Shown here: in pieces, positions 25,401-38,858 of the stretch
Layout of the letters: the number at the start of each line of letters is the position of its first letter
How positions within the stretch are numbered: the first letter of the stretch is position 1
Source: Rhizopus arrhizus
Lineage: Eukaryota > Mucoromycota > Mucoromycetes > Mucorales > Rhizopodaceae
DNA: 64,000 nt
Direction of reading: 5' to 3'
NCBI GenBank assembly: GCA_024220505.1
Contig: JAKZZE010000006.1
Span: 186,001-250,000, forward strand
Position numbers and translations under genes: made by a program
Notes under the pieces: model-generated
The model's input: only the letters and a program-made list of their open reading frames with translations
Told to the model about the DNA's origin: nothing
Database searches by the model: none

Positions 25401-25741
25401 GCACCCTGTACGGTTCTCCAGCCTCGAATGTTTTGCGTCCTGGTGTCTGGATCGTCGAGGTTCAAGGCAAACCTGTCAAAGATTTGGACCAGTTCTTAAA
25501 GGTTGTGCATGCTCATGAAAACGAATTATGCCGTCGATCATGTGAAGCCTCGATGGAAGAGGCAGGTATGAACCCTGAGGAAGAGGAAGAGGATGGTGAA
25601 GGCTATATTCGTATCAAGACTGTGAGTAGAAATGAAACGGTACGCGTGGTTGCTCTTAAATTAGACATACATTATTGGGATTCATGGCAGTTGGTACGTG
25701 ACGAGAATTCTATTTGTGGTTGGTCTTCTATAGAGGCCTAA
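22458..25741 (+). CDS. NMA111: Nma111/HtrA-like PDZ serine protease
   Basis: Six exons: 22458-22758, 22808-22980, 23039-23130, 23189-24046, 24101-24192, 24243-25741, giving 1,004 residues (yeast Nma111 has 997). Layout is the family one: N-terminal active trypsin-like domain, PDZ, then a degenerate second protease half and further PDZ-like segments. The catalytic triad is visible: His about 122 (TNRHVVSP), Asp about 153 (DPVHDFGFM) and Ser about 237 (GGSSGSPV). Family role: nuclear HtrA-type protease involved in stress response, apoptosis-like death and lipid homeostasis in yeast. The second half lacks an obvious triad, as in relatives. It converges on the IST3-like gene with 92 bases between stop codons. 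Confidence 0.93.
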
Positions 25742-25833
25742 AGGGTTATTTTTGTTTTGTAAAGCAATACTTTGTACAAAAAAAAAAAATCGAATAAAAT
25801 TTTGTCCTCTTCAATAGCAGTGTTTTATTTAGA

Positions 25834-26820
25834 TCAACGACGAGGTGATGGAGAACGATAACGATGGCTTTCACGAGGTGAACGAGAGCGATAACGCGAA
25901 GAGCGCGATTTGTAAGGAGGTGAACGAGAGCGGCGTTGAGGAGAACGAGAGCGGTGTTGAGGAGAACGGGAGCGGCGACGAGGTGAAGGTGAACGCTCTC
26001 GATGATGAGAAGGTGAACGAGATGAACGGCGTGGAGAAGGTGAGCGAGAACGCTCACGACGAGAACGCTTATGGTGTTTAGACTTCTTCTTTTTCTTTCT
26101 GAAATATTCAGCCATTGGATCCTCATTATCTTCAAAGCTTTCTACTTTCTTTTTCTTTTTCTTTTCCTTTATTTCATCTTCACCAACTACTATATCGTTA
26201 ATTTAAAAGAAACAAGAAGTAAAAATGTTTACCCTCTATGAGTTCTGGAGCTACATTCATCATCGGTCCTTCTTCTTCTGATTCTTCATCATCATCCCTT
26301 CTTTTGTGTTTCTTTGGACCAAAGGAATGATCAACACGTAAAACTCGACCTAAAACCTATTTCCCAATCCTTTTACTTCAATGCGATCGTATAAGCCTTA
26401 AAAGAACAAAAAACTTACAGTTGCACCATTCAAATTGTCTACAGCCAATATAGTACTACGCTGATCTTCATATTGTAAAAAAGCGTATCCTTTTGATTTT
26501 CCAGTTTTTCGATCTCGAACAAGTAAAACGTGCATAATCTCACCATATCTAAGATTTGCGTTTAAAAATGCAATAGTATACAAATTTAAAAGTCTTACTG
26601 AGAGAAAATGCAAACAATGTCGCCTTCTGTTAGATCGTAGCTCATTCCTCCTGCAAATATCCAAGCACTATCTTTATATTGTGCATGCCATGAAGCATCA
26701 TCAGACCAATTTCCACTACTGATCTCTCTTTGATTTATTCGTTGAATCTCTTTAACAACACTTGTAAATAAAACACATGTTAGTTTAATTATTTTTATAA
26801 CAATAAATAAATTACTTCAT
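25834..26820 (-). CDS. IST3: IST3/RBMX2-like RRM splicing factor with SR tail
   Basis: Five exons: 26816-26820, 26599-26760, 26419-26548, 26233-26356, 25834-26189; 258 residues. The first coding exon is only ATGAA; it joins to give MNVVKEIQRIN, the conserved N-terminus of this family, which supports it. The RRM shows RNP2 (WIFAGGM) and RNP1 (KGYAFLQY) with the diagnostic KDSAWIF, LTEGDIVCIFSQYGE and EDQRSTILAVDN text. The C-terminus is a long RS/SP-rich tail after a Lys-rich patch. Family role: component of the RES complex/activated spliceosome, supporting splicing and nuclear retention of pre-mRNA. The SR-type tail is more like animal RBMX2 than the short yeast Ist3. Confidence 0.9.
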
Positions 26821-26911
26821 TATTAGAAATAAGATTTAATTTTTAAAATAAAAGACAAAAAGGTTTTATTTTCCCAAAAAAAAAAAAAAAAAAAAAAATT
26901 AAAGTTCATTC

Positions 26912-27702
26912 TTAGGCATGTATACCAGCTTCTCTGTTGTATTCAGCTACTTGCTTCTTGTATTGTTCCATTGCTTGATTAGCCTTGTCTTTATAAATCT
27001 AACAAGGATCTCAATATTGTTTTACTTTTTCTTACTCCTTCTTTGACTTTACCTTCTTTTCTGATTCAGGAAGCTCCTTATACAAACGTCCAACAATTTT
27101 AGCTTGTTCAGCAACAGGTTGTCCTTCCATTGAAGCATGTTTGGAATCTCTAAGTGCTTGATAGTAAGATAAATATGCGTTAAGTGGTCTCTTTGGTTTT
27201 TTGGGATCAACCAACAAGGGCAACTTGTATTTTTTTCTCAACAAATTTTCTTGGTAAAATTGTTTAGGCGAAGCATTGTTCACAGCTACAGCAAAGGCTT
27301 TTTCATAAGCGTCCTTTTCTGATTCATATATAGTGTAATATTTCTATTTAAAAGTAAATAAGAAGCAAAGAAAAAAAAAAAAGATAGAGTATAGTCTCAC
27401 CTGCTTCTCATGTTCAGATAAAGCTTTCCACTTGGCAGATAATTCGGTTGAAGATTTGGTCAATCCCTCTTGGGTTGTCTTTGTGCCTTTGAGGTGCTCC
27501 CTGATATAGACTTGCCAAGCACTACGGGGTTTCATTGGTACATTTTGCAAAACTAAAGAATGAAAACAAATCAATGGTGTTGTTTTCTTTTCAAAATCTA
27601 TTGAACCTTACTGCTAACAAATTTGGTAGGGTGCATATGTCTGTAGCTGCTAATACTACGCGTTTGAATCGTTAAATTGCTGAATAGCTTGCTCAATGAC
27701 AT
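26912..27702 (-). CDS. Mitochondrial two-HMG-box protein (TFAM/Abf2-like)
   Basis: Four exons: 27612-27702, 27401-27552, 27053-27343, 26912-26998; 206 residues. The first 30 residues (MSLSKLFSNLTIQTRSISSY...) are basic, hydroxylated and free of acids, as in mitochondrial presequences. Two HMG boxes follow: the first around PMKPRSAWQVYIREH to HEKQKYY, the second from KKPKRPLNAYLSYY to EYNREAG. Family role: binding and packaging mitochondrial DNA, and in animals transcription activation. A perfect MluI-type box ACGCGT lies 88 bases upstream of the start (27790-27795). I cannot say whether it is closer to Abf2 or TFAM in function. Confidence 0.85.
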
Positions 27703-28326
27703 TTTTTATTTATTATTGGAAAAAATGAAATAAATTCAAGGAATGATTCAATTTATATGAGCGCAGTATGACGCAAAAAATTTTCATTTACGCGTGTCTG
27801 AAACAAGCTTTCAAATTTTTCAAATTTTTCACAGCAGTTTATAAGCTAACCTTCCTTTTGACTTTTTACCATCAACACCGACAGATAGTCTTTCTCACAT
27901 TGACAACAGTCTGTTAGTGATGATTGGCTAAACTCATTAATAAACTAAAGAACACAGGATAAAAGCTTTGCTAAAATAAGATGACGCTTTAAATCATGAT
28001 TTCTTTTGTTAACAATAGTCTTATATTAAAATAAACAAGTTAAATTTATATTGGCGACTTGAAGAGAAAATCAATCTTTTAATCTAGATTATGTCTAAAT
28101 TCACAACAGATCATGTTACCATAACTTAAGCCAATAATGAAATAGCTGTAGTACAAAAACACTTGTCAAATTTGACGTGTCTAGAGTACACAAACTTAAT
28201 CTACTAAAAGAAAAATCATTGTAATGCATAACGAAAACTAAAAACAGTTTTTCTATTTAATTTGTGTATAAAATTAATAATAAAAAAGAAAATGAAAAAA
28301 AAAGATGTAAAATAACAATTATCTCT
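27703..28326. other. Spacer between MCM3 3' end and HMG-box gene
   Basis: About 620 AT-rich bases containing the MCM3 3' flank (polyadenylation-like AATAAAAA on the minus strand is not clear) and the promoter of the HMG-box gene, including ACGCGT at 27790-27795. I see no gene. Confidence 0.4.
27790..27795. promoter_or_regulatory. MCB-type element (ACGCGT) upstream of HMG-box gene
   Basis: Palindromic ACGCGT, the MluI cell-cycle box bound by MBF-type factors in yeasts, lies 88 bases upstream of the HMG-box start codon. In such AT-rich spacer DNA it stands out, but function is inferred from yeast only. Confidence 0.35.
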
Positions 28327-31042
<2,716 letters not shown>

Positions 31043-31345
31043 TGTGGTGAGATAAAAAAAAATGCGAAAAAAATTTCAGGGAAACCGCGTTTTTCGTGAC
31101 AAAACGTGACCTTTTTTGTATAAACTCAGTTGTGTTCCTGAGTTTCGCTTTGATAGGTGGAGCTGTTTTGGGATTGATTTGTTATCATATCTTCAGTAGG
31201 ATTGTAACCCATTTTTTCCCTATTTTCTTTGGCCTTTAAGCAATTAAAGATATAACTTTTCCATAAAGTCTTTAGCTTAATTTTATTAATAGAAAATATT
31301 GATATAGAAAACTTTATTTTAAAAGATTGTGCAAAAAAATGTATT
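31043..31345. promoter_or_regulatory. MCM3 promoter with SCB/MCB-like motifs
   Basis: Within 60 bases of the MCM3 ATG, reading the minus strand, are CACGAAA (31092-31098) and ACGCGG (31085-31090), the core sequences of SBF and MBF sites in yeasts. The distal part of this 300-base spacer is the 3' flank of the TM9 gene. No gene is seen. Confidence 0.4.
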
Positions 31346-33379
31346 CTAGTCTACTTTGATGCTGGCAAAGATTTTTTGTAAAAAGTACAGACAAGAGAGG
31401 TAACCAATAGCACCAGTAAACACAGTGAGTAAGAGGCCGATGACAAAAGAATAGCCAAAGTATAAAACGGTGCTAGTGAAAGTGCTGATGTTTAACTTTG
31501 TAAAATAATACAGGACAGAATACAAGAAAACATAGAAACCAGCAGCACCAGCAGTTAAGAAGGAACGCCATGACCAATGATAATCTTCACTGCACAAATG
31601 GAAATAGCACATCAAGACAGCAACTTGAGAGCAGGTCAAGATGAGAACAATGTAGACCAAGAAAAGGAAACCGATGCCATAGTAAATACGATGGAACCAA
31701 ATAGAGTTCATAATAAAATAAAGTTCAATAAAGATAGCACCAAAAGGTAAGATACCGCCCATCAAGATAGAAGGCACGCTGCGAAGATAGGCGGGTTGAT
31801 CAGGGATTTGACGTGGGATTTGGTTTGTGCGTACGGGATGCTCAATACGAGGTTGTCTGAAGCCCAAGTAGGATCCTGCGACACTAAGAGGGAAAGCGAT
31901 AATCATCCAAAGAACAATAAGAGTAAACATAGTACCAAAAGGAACTGCTCCTGAGGACTGTGAATGGATCAAGAAGAGGTTCATGGCAAACAAGAAACTC
32001 AAGGTACATCCAGGAATAAGTGTAGCAGTTAATACAATATTCATCTTCCAGCTTTCTCCATTGTTCATCTTATATATGCGTGCAGACACAAATCCAGAAA
32101 TACAACTAAATATCATGAAAAATACAATCATAACTGTTCCCAATGCACCACGATTGGATGGTGATAAGAAACCAAGAACAGCAAAAACTATATAAATTCA
32201 ATTTCAGTTTCTCAACCCTTTCACAGAACATACAAGTAACTTACCTAAAGTTAAGCCAGTCATTGCAACAATCTGAGCACCGCTTCCAACCAAGATAGAA
32301 AGAAGCATGGCTCGCTGAGGGGGGCGGAAGACATCACCATGAACTAACTTCCAACCATAGTCTTCCTGAACATCCTCTTGTGCTTCAACAGCATTATAGC
32401 GAGAAATATCCTTGTGGAGAGCACGTATCAAGATCATGGAAACCATACCTGTAAGGAAAAATACAATCACAATCGAGTTCACAAGAGAAAACCAGTGGAT
32501 AGAGGGGTCCAAGACACTTAAATAATTATCCCAACGAGTAGCCCATGGAGTTTGAGACAACTAATAAACAGAATTCAAGATATATTCACACACATTTTCT
32601 TCAATTGCTCTTACCACCCAGTTGACGCTGTAAGTATAAACCACTCTATCATTAGGTCTCAAGATCATAGGTCCACCCTCGATCACAGCCTCACCATCCT
32701 GACCAACTCTTTGTCTTCTACTAGTAGGAGAAACAATTACGCCTACCACACGATATTTGCCATCATCACGATGATGAATAGAGATCTCAATATTGTAATG
32801 ATTGTTGAGTTCCTTCCCACTTGCTTGGGATGAGCCAAGAGCAAATCCTATGCTGTAATATTCTTTGTTGGTGCGTTCATCTGGTGTGATGTGTGCAGCA
32901 GGGAGACCATCGACTACCCAATTCATAGCATACTCATTCGCAATGCATTCATTAATGAATTCTACGTCTTTTGCAGGGATGGCATCAGAGGTACATAAGA
33001 CCTCATTTTTAACTTCTTTTCCAAGTGAAAGCTAATAAAAGTGGGGAATGTAGTGTAAATTTGAAAGAATGCGTATAGATGAACTTGTTTTTACCTTGAA
33101 AGGAGAAGTAAGAATACGATCACCAAAAAGTACTGAGCCTAAACTTTCAGGTTGGTTCTTGGGTCCACCTTCAGGTTGACAAAAGTGAAAACGTTCGTCA
33201 TAATAATCGTAAGATATCAAAGATTTCTGTTGAGTAGACATTGGAGTCAGTGAGTTTACGAATAAAGGCACATTGCTATCCTTCTCGTAATCATTTGGAG
33301 CAACTCCTGGTAGATATAAGGCTTGAACTACACTACAAAATAGTATAGTGCAGAGACAAGCTATTGATAGCTTAAACAT
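31346..33379 (-). CDS. TM9 superfamily (EMP70/TMN) endomembrane protein
   Basis: Four exons: 33095-33379, 32615-33031, 32245-32560, 31346-32187; 619 residues. A cleavable signal peptide (MFKLSIACLCTILFCSVVQA) is followed by YLPGVAPNDY, the hallmark start of mature TM9 proteins. About 250 luminal residues precede nine hydrophobic segments; VFRPPQRAMLLSILVGSG and the SPSNRGALGT, CGxPL-region and PRQIPDQPAYL segments are family landmarks. The C-terminus ends KVD, matching the KxD/E Golgi-retention signal. Role: Golgi/endosomal membrane protein involved in cargo sorting, adhesion and, in some fungi, metal homeostasis. Upstream in-frame ATG at 33430 would add a hydrophobic stretch before the signal peptide, so the 33379 start is preferred. 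Confidence 0.93.
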
Positions 33380-34574
33380 TTTTAAGAATAAAAAAATAGA
33401 AATAAAAATAAAAATAAAAAAAAGTTCCAAAACATAAAGCCAACTGGGCTTAGACTATAGGTCTTTCCATAAATGGATAGCGTAGGCGCGTTACAATGAT
33501 TCTTTATTTTATATTTCATAGAAAAGGTAATTTCAGCATCGTTTTCAATAGCATAAAATTCGTTATTGAGTACCTTTCTTTTTCCCTAGTATGTCTGTTG
33601 TATAGCATAATTCAGCATCGAAAGTTATCCAATGGGATCAGCAAACGTAATCAGCTTTCTAAAAGTATATTCAAGACCAGATCAAACACAAATTTTAGAC
33701 AACAGTGTTTACATGAGAGCTTTGTAAATACTTTTATTTTATTGTCAGTTACTATACAGAATTTATAAAATATTTTATATACACTTGACGCCCATATACA
33801 ATAGCTTCTAGGGATGATTAGCTAATTATATTGAAGTATAGAATAATATGTAAACAATAAAAAAAAAAACAGTTGTAAAAAATTACTTTTTATGTAGTAA
33901 TCCCTTTATATAATATTTAAAGACAACTGATTGTAAGTGTCACTGCTGTTTGTTTCAAAGAATTTAATATACAACTCTGCTTCAAGCAAATATATGCATT
34001 AATATAATACTTTTATTGTAGAGAACATGAATTGTTACCTGTAGGTTATTTGTGATAATTGCTTTAGAGCCTTCTCCTTCCTTTTCTTTCTCTATTAATT
34101 AATTCGTTACTTAGAAAAAGATGAATCATTGACATGATCTTTGTTATACATGCCATATTACTCAAGAGCCTCGTTATTAAGTTAAGAAAATGGAAGTTTT
34201 TCTTTGTAATTTTGGGTTTTAAGAGTAACTTGGGTTCACGTAAGTCCAAGCTCGTGTTTTGCTGGTAACTATTTGTTACACCTTAAGTCATCTGATTTAC
34301 TGAATAACACAAGGCTTCAAATGAGGTTTTTATGTAAGAGAAGCTTATATATTTATGAATGTATAGCTCTAAGTCATCATCTTCAGCTTAATTCAACCTC
34401 AACATTGTCCTATCACTGTCACTTAAAAAGTCTAGAATTCACCAACATTTTAGTAAATTTCCACAGGCGTATATCGGCGATTGAAATATAAGTTCCTCGA
34501 ATGGATACAGTTTACAAAGAAAAAGATTCCATCCTTTGGTTCTTTCCATCCATCCATCTATCACACTTTAAAAG
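33380..34574. other. Divergent spacer between TM9 and TCTP genes
   Basis: About 1.2 kb, AT-rich. An A-rich block next to the TM9 start (33388-33422) is a T tract on that gene's strand. Short ORFs occur on both strands but none has protein-like texture I can support. Confidence 0.4.
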
Positions 34575-35200
34575 ATGCTCTTGTACTCTGACGTTATTTC
34601 CGGTAAGATAACAAGATTAATGCAAAGGAAAAAAGACATGTTATTGATGATTACAAAAAAATGTAGGCGATGAAATGTGCTCTGATGCTTTCGTATGGCT
34701 TTATCTTTTCTATTAAAAATTATTTCCTTACTAATCTTTCTATTATATAGCCCATCAGAGTCGTTGATGACATTGCTTTCGAAGTTGACTGTAAGATGAT
34801 TACTCTCGAAGAAGGTAACATTGATATTGGAGCCAATCCCTCCGCCGAAGGTGGTGATGAAGGTGTCGAAAGCACCTCTCAAACTGTCAACAACGTTGTT
34901 CACTCTTTCCGTCTTGTTGAAACCCAATTTGACAAGAAGTCTTACATGACCTACATCAAGGGTTACATGAAGGCACTCAAGAAGGTGTTGGAAGAAACCA
35001 AGCCTGAACGTGTCGGAGCTTTTGAAAAGGGTGCTGCTTCTCTTGTCAAGAAAATCCTTGCAAACTTCAAGGATTATGAATTCTACACTGGTGAAAACAT
35101 GAACCCCGATGGTATGGTCGCTTTGTTGAACTACCGTGAAGATGGTGTTACACCTTACTTTACCTTCTTCAAGGATGGTCTTAAGGAAATCAAGCTCTAA
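34575..35200 (+). CDS. TMA19: Translationally controlled tumour protein (TCTP)
   Basis: Three exons: 34575-34602, 34667-34692, 34751-35200; 167 residues, the usual TCTP length. N-terminal MLLYSDVISGDEMCSDAF is spread over two tiny exons (28 and 26 bases). The body has the family landmarks IDIGANPSAEG, VVHSFRLVETQFDKKSY and the C-terminal NMNPDGMVALLNYREDG. Role: highly expressed, conserved ribosome-associated protein of growth and stress control; yeast Tma19 moves to mitochondria under oxidative stress. Codon use in the third exon is richer in C-ending codons than in nearby genes, as expected of high expression. Confidence 0.95.
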
Positions 35201-35981
35201 ATTATTTATTATATGGAGCTATTTAGTTATTTTTGAACAAAATAAATTGTTTTATTTTGAAAAAACAGCAGTAATTTCTTTTGTTTTTATTAGAACAATC
35301 ATATCAAAGGAAATTGTCTTGTATTTTTAATTGATTTTGATGGAAAAAAAAAAAAAAAAAGCAGTTGTAGTTGTATTGAAAGGAAGAAAATTGGGACTTA
35401 ACGAAATAATATGCTATAAATGCACGTAATTAAATTTTGTGAATTTTCGTTGCTTGCAAAAGGTATGGATAAAACCGATTCATGGTTTAAGGAGAATGCA
35501 AAGCCACTTCTTTGACAGAAGGTAATAATCAGAATATCCCAAATCACTACAGTCTGCGATTAAAAACATAGTGTTGAGTAAAAGCGATAATGAAATGCTA
35601 CAGAAGTGTATTTATGATAGCTTAAGATAATTTATGTTTTTAGTCATACATTTATGCAAGCTTAAAAAAGATTTGAAACTTAAACAAAAAAGAATATATG
35701 ACTCTTATATAACATTCATAATCATTATACTTCTCCATAAGACATTAATAATCTCAAAATCAACCTCGATTAATAAGCTGCTGCATATAGTACTATTGAG
35801 CAATGATGATCAGCTTTCCCACATTAAAAAAATTGCATAAATAAATATAGTCCAATGACAAGTGGTGGCGTTTAAGAAATAGGCTTTTCCTAAACTTTAT
35901 CCTTTTTTCCCCCCAATAATATAAAAGACACGCACCCCTCTATTGCATTATAATAACTTTCTTTCATAAAATAATTACATT
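35201..35981. other. Intergenic region
   Basis: TCTP 3' flank followed by AT-rich spacer with an A tract at about 35343-35360. A 16-codon ORF from 35464 reads MDKTDSWFKENAKPLL and might be a scrap of coding sequence. A possible TATA-like ATATAAAAGA lies at about 35918-35927 before the next gene. Confidence 0.35.
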
Positions 35982-36251
35982 ATGCCTGGTCCTGCAACAT
36001 TCTTATCATTAGGCGCTTTTGGCGCTGCAGCTTATTATGCTAACCGAAGAAATTCTAATGCTGAAAAAGATGAAAATACTCCTTTTAAGCTTGCCCGTAG
36101 ACGATCAAGTAATACGCCTATTGATCATACTTGGGATCCAAGATCACAACCTGAAATTATATGGCGTCGAAACAATGGTGTAAGCTTTAGTCATAATTCA
36201 GACGTAAAGTTTCCTGCAAAAAGCAAAAATAGTGAACAAACTTCTAAATAA
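35982..36251 (+). CDS. Small unknown protein, 89 residues
   Basis: Single exon of 89 residues. The first 22 residues (MPGPATFLSLGAFGAAAYYA) form a short small-residue-rich hydrophobic segment followed by NRRNS, so a single-pass anchor or a mitochondrial inner-membrane-type segment is possible. The rest is polar and probably disordered (KLARRRSSNTPIDHTWDPRS). I do not recognise a family. Support for it being real: an ATATAAAAGA box about 55 bases upstream, ATG in an A/T-rich context like its neighbours, balanced codons and AATAAA just after the stop. It converges on the UFE1-like gene. Confidence 0.55.
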   Translation: MPGPATFLSLGAFGAAAYYANRRNSNAEKDENTPFKLARRRSSNTPIDHTWDPRSQPEIIWRRNNGVSFSHNSDVKFPAKSKNSEQTSK

Positions 36252-36643
36252 ATAAAAAAATTCCTCTCTGTAAATAAACGATTATTATCATTGGTTTATC
36301 ATGTTTGATTAACAAAAAGCAAGGGAAACTTTGGCTGCATAAACCTATTTGCAGGAATTTTGTACTATACAGTATGTAAATTGGTCCTTATGACTATAAG
36401 GATTTCTTATTTTTTTTTTAATCAAGCAATGTAAGTATCTGCCTTTAATTCTGTCTCTATCTGGAATATGAACATAATATGGTATAGAATTCTAAAGTAT
36501 CTATCTATAATTGATGCATCTACTCTCATTCATTGATATGGTGACTAAAAAATATAAATGTTCCTTATGTTTTCCTTCCCAACATTCTATCAATAAGCGA
36601 AGAAAATTCCAATTTACTACAAAAGCACAATAGGTTTTATTGC
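36252..36643. other. Short spacer between convergent genes
   Basis: About 390 AT-rich bases with polyadenylation-like signals for both flanking genes. I see no gene in it. Confidence 0.4.
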
Positions 36644-37657
36644 TTAAGAATACCAATCCAAAAACAACAAGACAAAACTAGCACCAATCAAAAAAGCTAG
36701 AATAAACCTACGACTTCCTCTATTTCTTTCTTTAGCCGATAATAACTGAAGATTACCACGTTCGACCGTCTCGGTAGTTGCAACAGCATCAGCATAAAGT
36801 CTATCTGTCTGAAGGGTCTGTGCAGCCAAATGATTTGTCAGTTGTGTTTGAAGAGTGGATATCTCCAGTAACGCCTTTTCTGCGCTCTTGATCTGATTCA
36901 AGGTATTATTCAAATTCTCCAACATGACTGAATTTTCTTTTTCAAGTATTTGCATCTGCTCCTTGGATAACATCTCTTCAAACGCATCAAGTTCAATTTG
37001 TTCTTCTTCCTGAGCAGGAATATGTTGTGGTGGTGGTAAAAGTACTGCAGTTGACCTTGAAAGCTGATTTTCACTCTTTTCAATTTCTCGATTCAGTCGA
37101 ATCTCTTGCTGGTCCTTTTGAATTTTAGATACCTGTGTAAGTTGCTGATTAAGTAACCAAGTCATACTACTTCGATGCACTCTCAAGATATCCTCTGTTG
37201 AGGAGACTGAGGGCAAGACCGAATTCAAAAATTGAGCAAATCGATGAGTTGGCTTAGAAGCCTCATTAGCTTGTCGAATTGTTTCAGATTCTTCTAGTTC
37301 ATTAATTCTATCAATGCAACGTTTGATGATGAGCTTTGCTTGAAAATCAATTTCATCTCGTTCATTATCAGTTAAATGAGTAATATTAGTAGGAAGCAAT
37401 GAGAAAAGTGGGTCATCAGTATTTTGCGTAATTCGTGTCCTTGTTGTCCTTGGTCGATTACTTGTGCTTAGGTAAACAGGTCGGATGGATAAGAGGAAGT
37501 GTTTTAGACTGTCAACGTGGCGGTAAATGCGATAAGCCTCCTTTGTAAAGAGATCATATGTGCATTTCTCATGTTTCTTCTCCTTGGCTTTTTTTGGAGA
37601 GATTGAATTTGCTTTCTGTTCAACCAGTTGTCGAAATTGAATTGTGATGTTGGACAT
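36644..37657 (-). CDS. UFE1: Ufe1/syntaxin-18 type ER t-SNARE
   Basis: Single exon. With the ATG at 37655-37657 the protein is 337 residues and begins MSNITIQFRQLVEQK; an in-frame ATG three codons upstream is possible. The N-terminal helical region has the syntaxin-18 pattern (ERDEIDFQAKLIIKRCIDRI). The Qa-SNARE motif spans about residues 240-305 (LEKENSVMLENLNNTLNQI to VERGNLQLLSAKERN), and the protein ends in a single hydrophobic tail anchor (FILAFLIGASFVLLFLDWYS). Role: target SNARE of the ER for Golgi-to-ER COPI vesicle fusion and ER membrane fusion. Confidence 0.88.
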   Translation of the reverse strand: MSNITIQFRQLVEQKANSISPKKAKEKKHEKCTYDLFTKEAYRIYRHVDSLKHFLLSIRPVYLSTSNRPRTTRTRITQNTDDPLFSLLPTNITHLTDNERDEIDFQAKLIIKRCIDRINELEESETIRQANEASKPTHRFAQFLNSVLPSVSSTEDILRVHRSSMTWLLNQQLTQVSKIQKDQQEIRLNREIEKSENQLSRSTAVLLPPPQHIPAQEEEQIELDAFEEMLSKEQMQILEKENSVMLENLNNTLNQIKSAEKALLEISTLQTQLTNHLAAQTLQTDRLYADAVATTETVERGNLQLLSAKERNRGSRRFILAFLIGASFVLLFLDWYS

Positions 37658-38858
37658 GAAAGACAAAAAGACAGGAAAAGTGTGAGGTCAATAAGTACCG
37701 GACTTTCAAATAATGTAAGCAAAAGGTAAATTTGGCATAAAGTAGTGATGTGATAAAAAAAATAAAAAAAAAATAAAGTAGTGATGTGAGAAAATATTCG
37801 TAACTTTTGCTGCTAAACAAATCTTGAAAGTAACTGTCAGAAAATAACCTTACTGTTTTAAAGCGAGTTTTCGTTTATTTTAAATAATCTTTAACTATCA
37901 TATCTCTGATAAATCTGAATTTGCTCAGTACTAAGTATCAATTGATTTTCAAGAAAATTTGCCCAAATACTTCCATTACTATGTTACTAGACGAAATAAG
38001 ACAAAATGTTTTTGTGGCTTCTTTATAACTCTCTCTCTTTTATAAGTTTATCTGTAAAATGCTGTTCATTTTATTTGGTTAAATGTCTTTTTTTGTGGTC
38101 ACACTATGAGCATGTATAACAAATAAAGGCTTATGATTTAATAAAGAACCAAGTTGGTGAGAGATTGAAGGGTATGTAAAAAAGAAGAAATTAGTCTAAA
38201 TGAAACATGTCTGAAAAATTAAGCAGAGGTTGCCCTTTTTTGTACCATGTAAACAAAGACTGGTTTTCCTAGTTTACCGTCATCTTTCTTTTTCACGTGA
38301 AAACGCTCTAGAGGTTTTCTTTATAGAGAGTACCAAGTGTAGTAAAAGTAAGCATCCTACTCACATCAAAATGAACATCGGTACACTACACAGGTAATTT
38401 CAAAATGTAGTGTCAAGATTCCTAATCTTGGCTACGATCATTGAACTTGAAGATTACGTTTTAGATCTCTAAAGATTCATAAAAAAAATTTTTTTTCAAC
38501 AAAATCAATCCAAGCCTTTCTATTTACTATTGTTCATGTTTAGTAACACGGACATTGTATCTTGCAGGTATTTGAAGATCCTCTTTTGTAATAAACTTCA
38601 TTACAATATTAAGACACTCAATCTAATCAGTATAAAAACAGTTAATAGTATTCTTATGAGCTTGTATAAGTATATTAGGTACTGATTTTACTCCTTAAAG
38701 GTCATCTATGACCTGGTTTAGATACATATTATATGATAATGAGTTCTGACTACAACAGCTTGCATAAATATTACATTACTCATTGACTCTTATTGGCCGG
38801 ATTAGGATATGACTAAAAAAATTGAAAGCCAAACACAAACAACAGGGAACAAAAAAAG
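37658..38858. other. Gene-poor AT-rich spacer
   Basis: About 1.2 kb with promoter of the UFE1-like gene at its left end. A CACGTG E-box lies at 38294-38299. No supported gene. The right end (about 38780-38935) becomes a TATA-like and CT-rich promoter-like stretch for the island described next. Confidence 0.4.
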
